Of a stretch of 35,157 bases of DNA, positions 34,101 to 35,157 are shown piece after piece. Positions within the stretch are counted from its first letter, which is position 1. Each line of letters starts with the position of its first letter. Source of the DNA: Serendipita indica DSM 11827 (taxonomy: Eukaryota > Basidiomycota > Agaricomycetes > Sebacinales > Serendipitaceae). The position numbers were made by a program, and so were the translations under genes. Location of the stretch: contig CAJVGD010000057.1 in the NCBI GenBank assembly GCA_910890315.1, positions 1-35,157 of the forward strand. The letters run 5' to 3'. The notes under the pieces were generated by a model. The model was not told the DNA's origin. It was given only the letters and a program-made list of their open reading frames with translations, and made no database searches.

Positions 34101-35157
34101 GTCCCCGGTATGTCTTCTCCAGCCCTCTAGTCACTTTGAGTGTTCTTATACATATCTAACCCCTCAATATGCAGATGCGATTCTGTAGGTGTGAACGGAA
34201 GCGCCGAGATGTAGATATGCGGAGCACTCTCTTGAATAGTACTGAAAATGCCATCATAAACCGCATCACTTCACTTATGCGGCTCTTAGCCTCTTTTCAA
34301 CCTTTCCTTTGTTAAAAATGCGATATGTGAGGCGAGCCACTCACAGTATTGCGCGTCACAGCTCGGAGCCCACTGATAGCTCTAGCCACGCCTCCAACAA
34401 GGCTTAGGATCTCCATCCAATATAGTACATGTGGAATTCGAATAATCTCTTGCAGTTTATTTCTGAGCTGGTGTCTCCATTTGCTATCCGTTTCGGCCAT
34501 ATGAAACGGCCAGTGTAAACTCGCATATCGAACGTTCATTCTGATGAACTTTGATATTCTTGCCTCTAGATCCGGCATCTCTCTGTTTCGATAGAAGGAC
34601 GACTCGATTTCACATATATTGAACTTGAGGCCTTCCTTCGGTGCTTGAAGATTATTGAAACCCCACGATGCAATTTGACCGTGCGCATTGGCGATATCTA
34701 TATACATTCCACTCGGCTCTTTGAGGTCTGGGCCTAGACAGCGCCGTCGCAGATATTCCACAAGAGTAGGGTGACGAAACTGAATGACTTTTGTTGCTTC
34801 ATCTTCGATAAGAACACTTCCAGTTTCGAATCAACCCTGGAATTTCCCCGTAGTCTGCTATGCGAGAGAATATTATCAAGATCCTCGGCGGTAAGTGGTT
34901 CGAATGCAGCGAGGAGTAGCAAGCATGCTCCACATGATGGTATGGTATTTGGGATCTGTCCTCTCGAAGATGAGTTTGTATACCTCGTCGATCTCTCCAG
35001 TTTGGTCCGCTAGACCAACGAATATATATGCTCTCAGGCGCTTCCCATGTCGTTTCATTGTTGATCATCCGACATGCGGTACTGGCAGATGAACAACCCG
35101 CTCGACTTCTCAATCAGCCGTTGCCTCTTGTCCTGGGGCAGAACGGTGTAGAGTGAT
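31196..35157 (-). CDS. NLR3: NACHT (partial) - 20 WD40 - C-terminal module, truncated by window end
   Basis: Inverted relative to NLR1 and NLR2. The window edge at 35157 falls inside the NACHT (SLYTVLPQDKRQRLIEKS, the same segment as NLR1 residues encoded near 17195-17250), so the Walker motifs and N-domain lie outside. Then come the winged-helix/linker region (LLLAAFEPLTAEDLDNIL, VEYLRRRC, SFYRNREMPDLEARI), an intron with a gtgagt donor near 34340, RGLPEALRG and 20 WD40 units. The C-terminal module is clean and continuous: SDDGWVHLSGKLLFWVPP at about 31345-31398, then PTSNPPYPTK and the stop at 31196-31198. Unlike NLR1 and NLR2, whose 3' ends are out of frame, NLR3 shows the natural end. Frame changes occur inside several WD40 units (for example near 31755-31920, 32400-32440 and 33170-33400). 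Collapse or misassembly of near-identical repeats may contribute. Confidence 0.85.
31560..34084 (-). repeat. WD40 array of NLR3: 20 units of about 129 bp
   Basis: Twenty occurrences of the SPDGS codons (gagccgtctggtga on +) were counted, mostly spaced 129 bp. Some spacings are 119-131 because of small indels. Most units carry the signature GHTNSV/GHTNWV with LGDPLR, distinct from the GHTGEV/LGEPLR signature of NLR2. The variable residues are again 4-5, 7, 23 and 25 (W/H/D/G/Y and N/H/K). Units nearest the C-terminus (31960-32360) are diverged (GHTRRVWVVALSPDG, GHKGSIVAITFSPDG). One + frame and one extra - frame stay open across much of the array and are shadows. Confidence 0.93.

Overview
This looks like a nuclear genome segment of a filamentous basidiomycete. 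The evidence is the many short introns (about 41-82 nt, GTRNGT-like donors, CTRAY-like branch sites, AG acceptors), typical Agaricomycete proteins, and large NACHT-WD40 genes. The style resembles Rhizoctonia/Ceratobasidiaceae, but that is an inference from memory of such genomes, not a database match.

Layout. 1-5850 is gene-poor. It holds a minisatellite of 35-36 bp units (549-1615), one unrecognised gene with a frame break (2428-3304) and long stretches with nothing I can support. 5852-14172 is a compact housekeeping block. From left to right it has a truncated type-B carboxylesterase copy, an intact four-exon secreted carboxylesterase, IMP dehydrogenase and a small mitochondrial membrane-anchored helical protein. 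Next comes the mitoribosomal protein mS41 (IGR motif), which shares a 204-bp divergent promoter with the CCCH zinc-finger translation factor TMA46. 14343-15219 is an unrecognised, probably multi-exon or decayed gene.

15175-28286 is a segmental tandem duplication. Its unit is a NACHT-WD40 NLR-like receptor gene on + followed by a DHHC palmitoyltransferase gene on -. Two NLR copies remain: NLR1 with 14 WD40 repeats, and NLR2 with 11 repeats and a damaged NACHT. One full-length DHHC gene sits at the right (25921-28286). Only 5'-end fragments of the DHHC gene survive to the left of NLR1 and between NLR1 and NLR2. 28701-30873 encodes a secreted or single-pass surface protein with a Ser/Gly-rich stalk. 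31196-35157 is a third NLR (NLR3) on -, with 20 near-identical WD40 repeats, cut by the window end inside its NACHT.

How the genes relate. The left block is ordinary metabolism, translation and mitochondrial biology. The right block is a fast-evolving innate-immunity or allorecognition-type locus: STAND receptors with high-identity WD40 arrays, all three sharing an unusual C-terminal module after the propeller. The DHHC S-acyltransferase was carried along in the duplication. Whether it acts on the NLRs is unknown.

Caution: many genes, including the normally essential IMPDH and TMA46, have frame breaks that mostly look like one missing base. Base-level assembly error is a serious alternative to pseudogenisation throughout.
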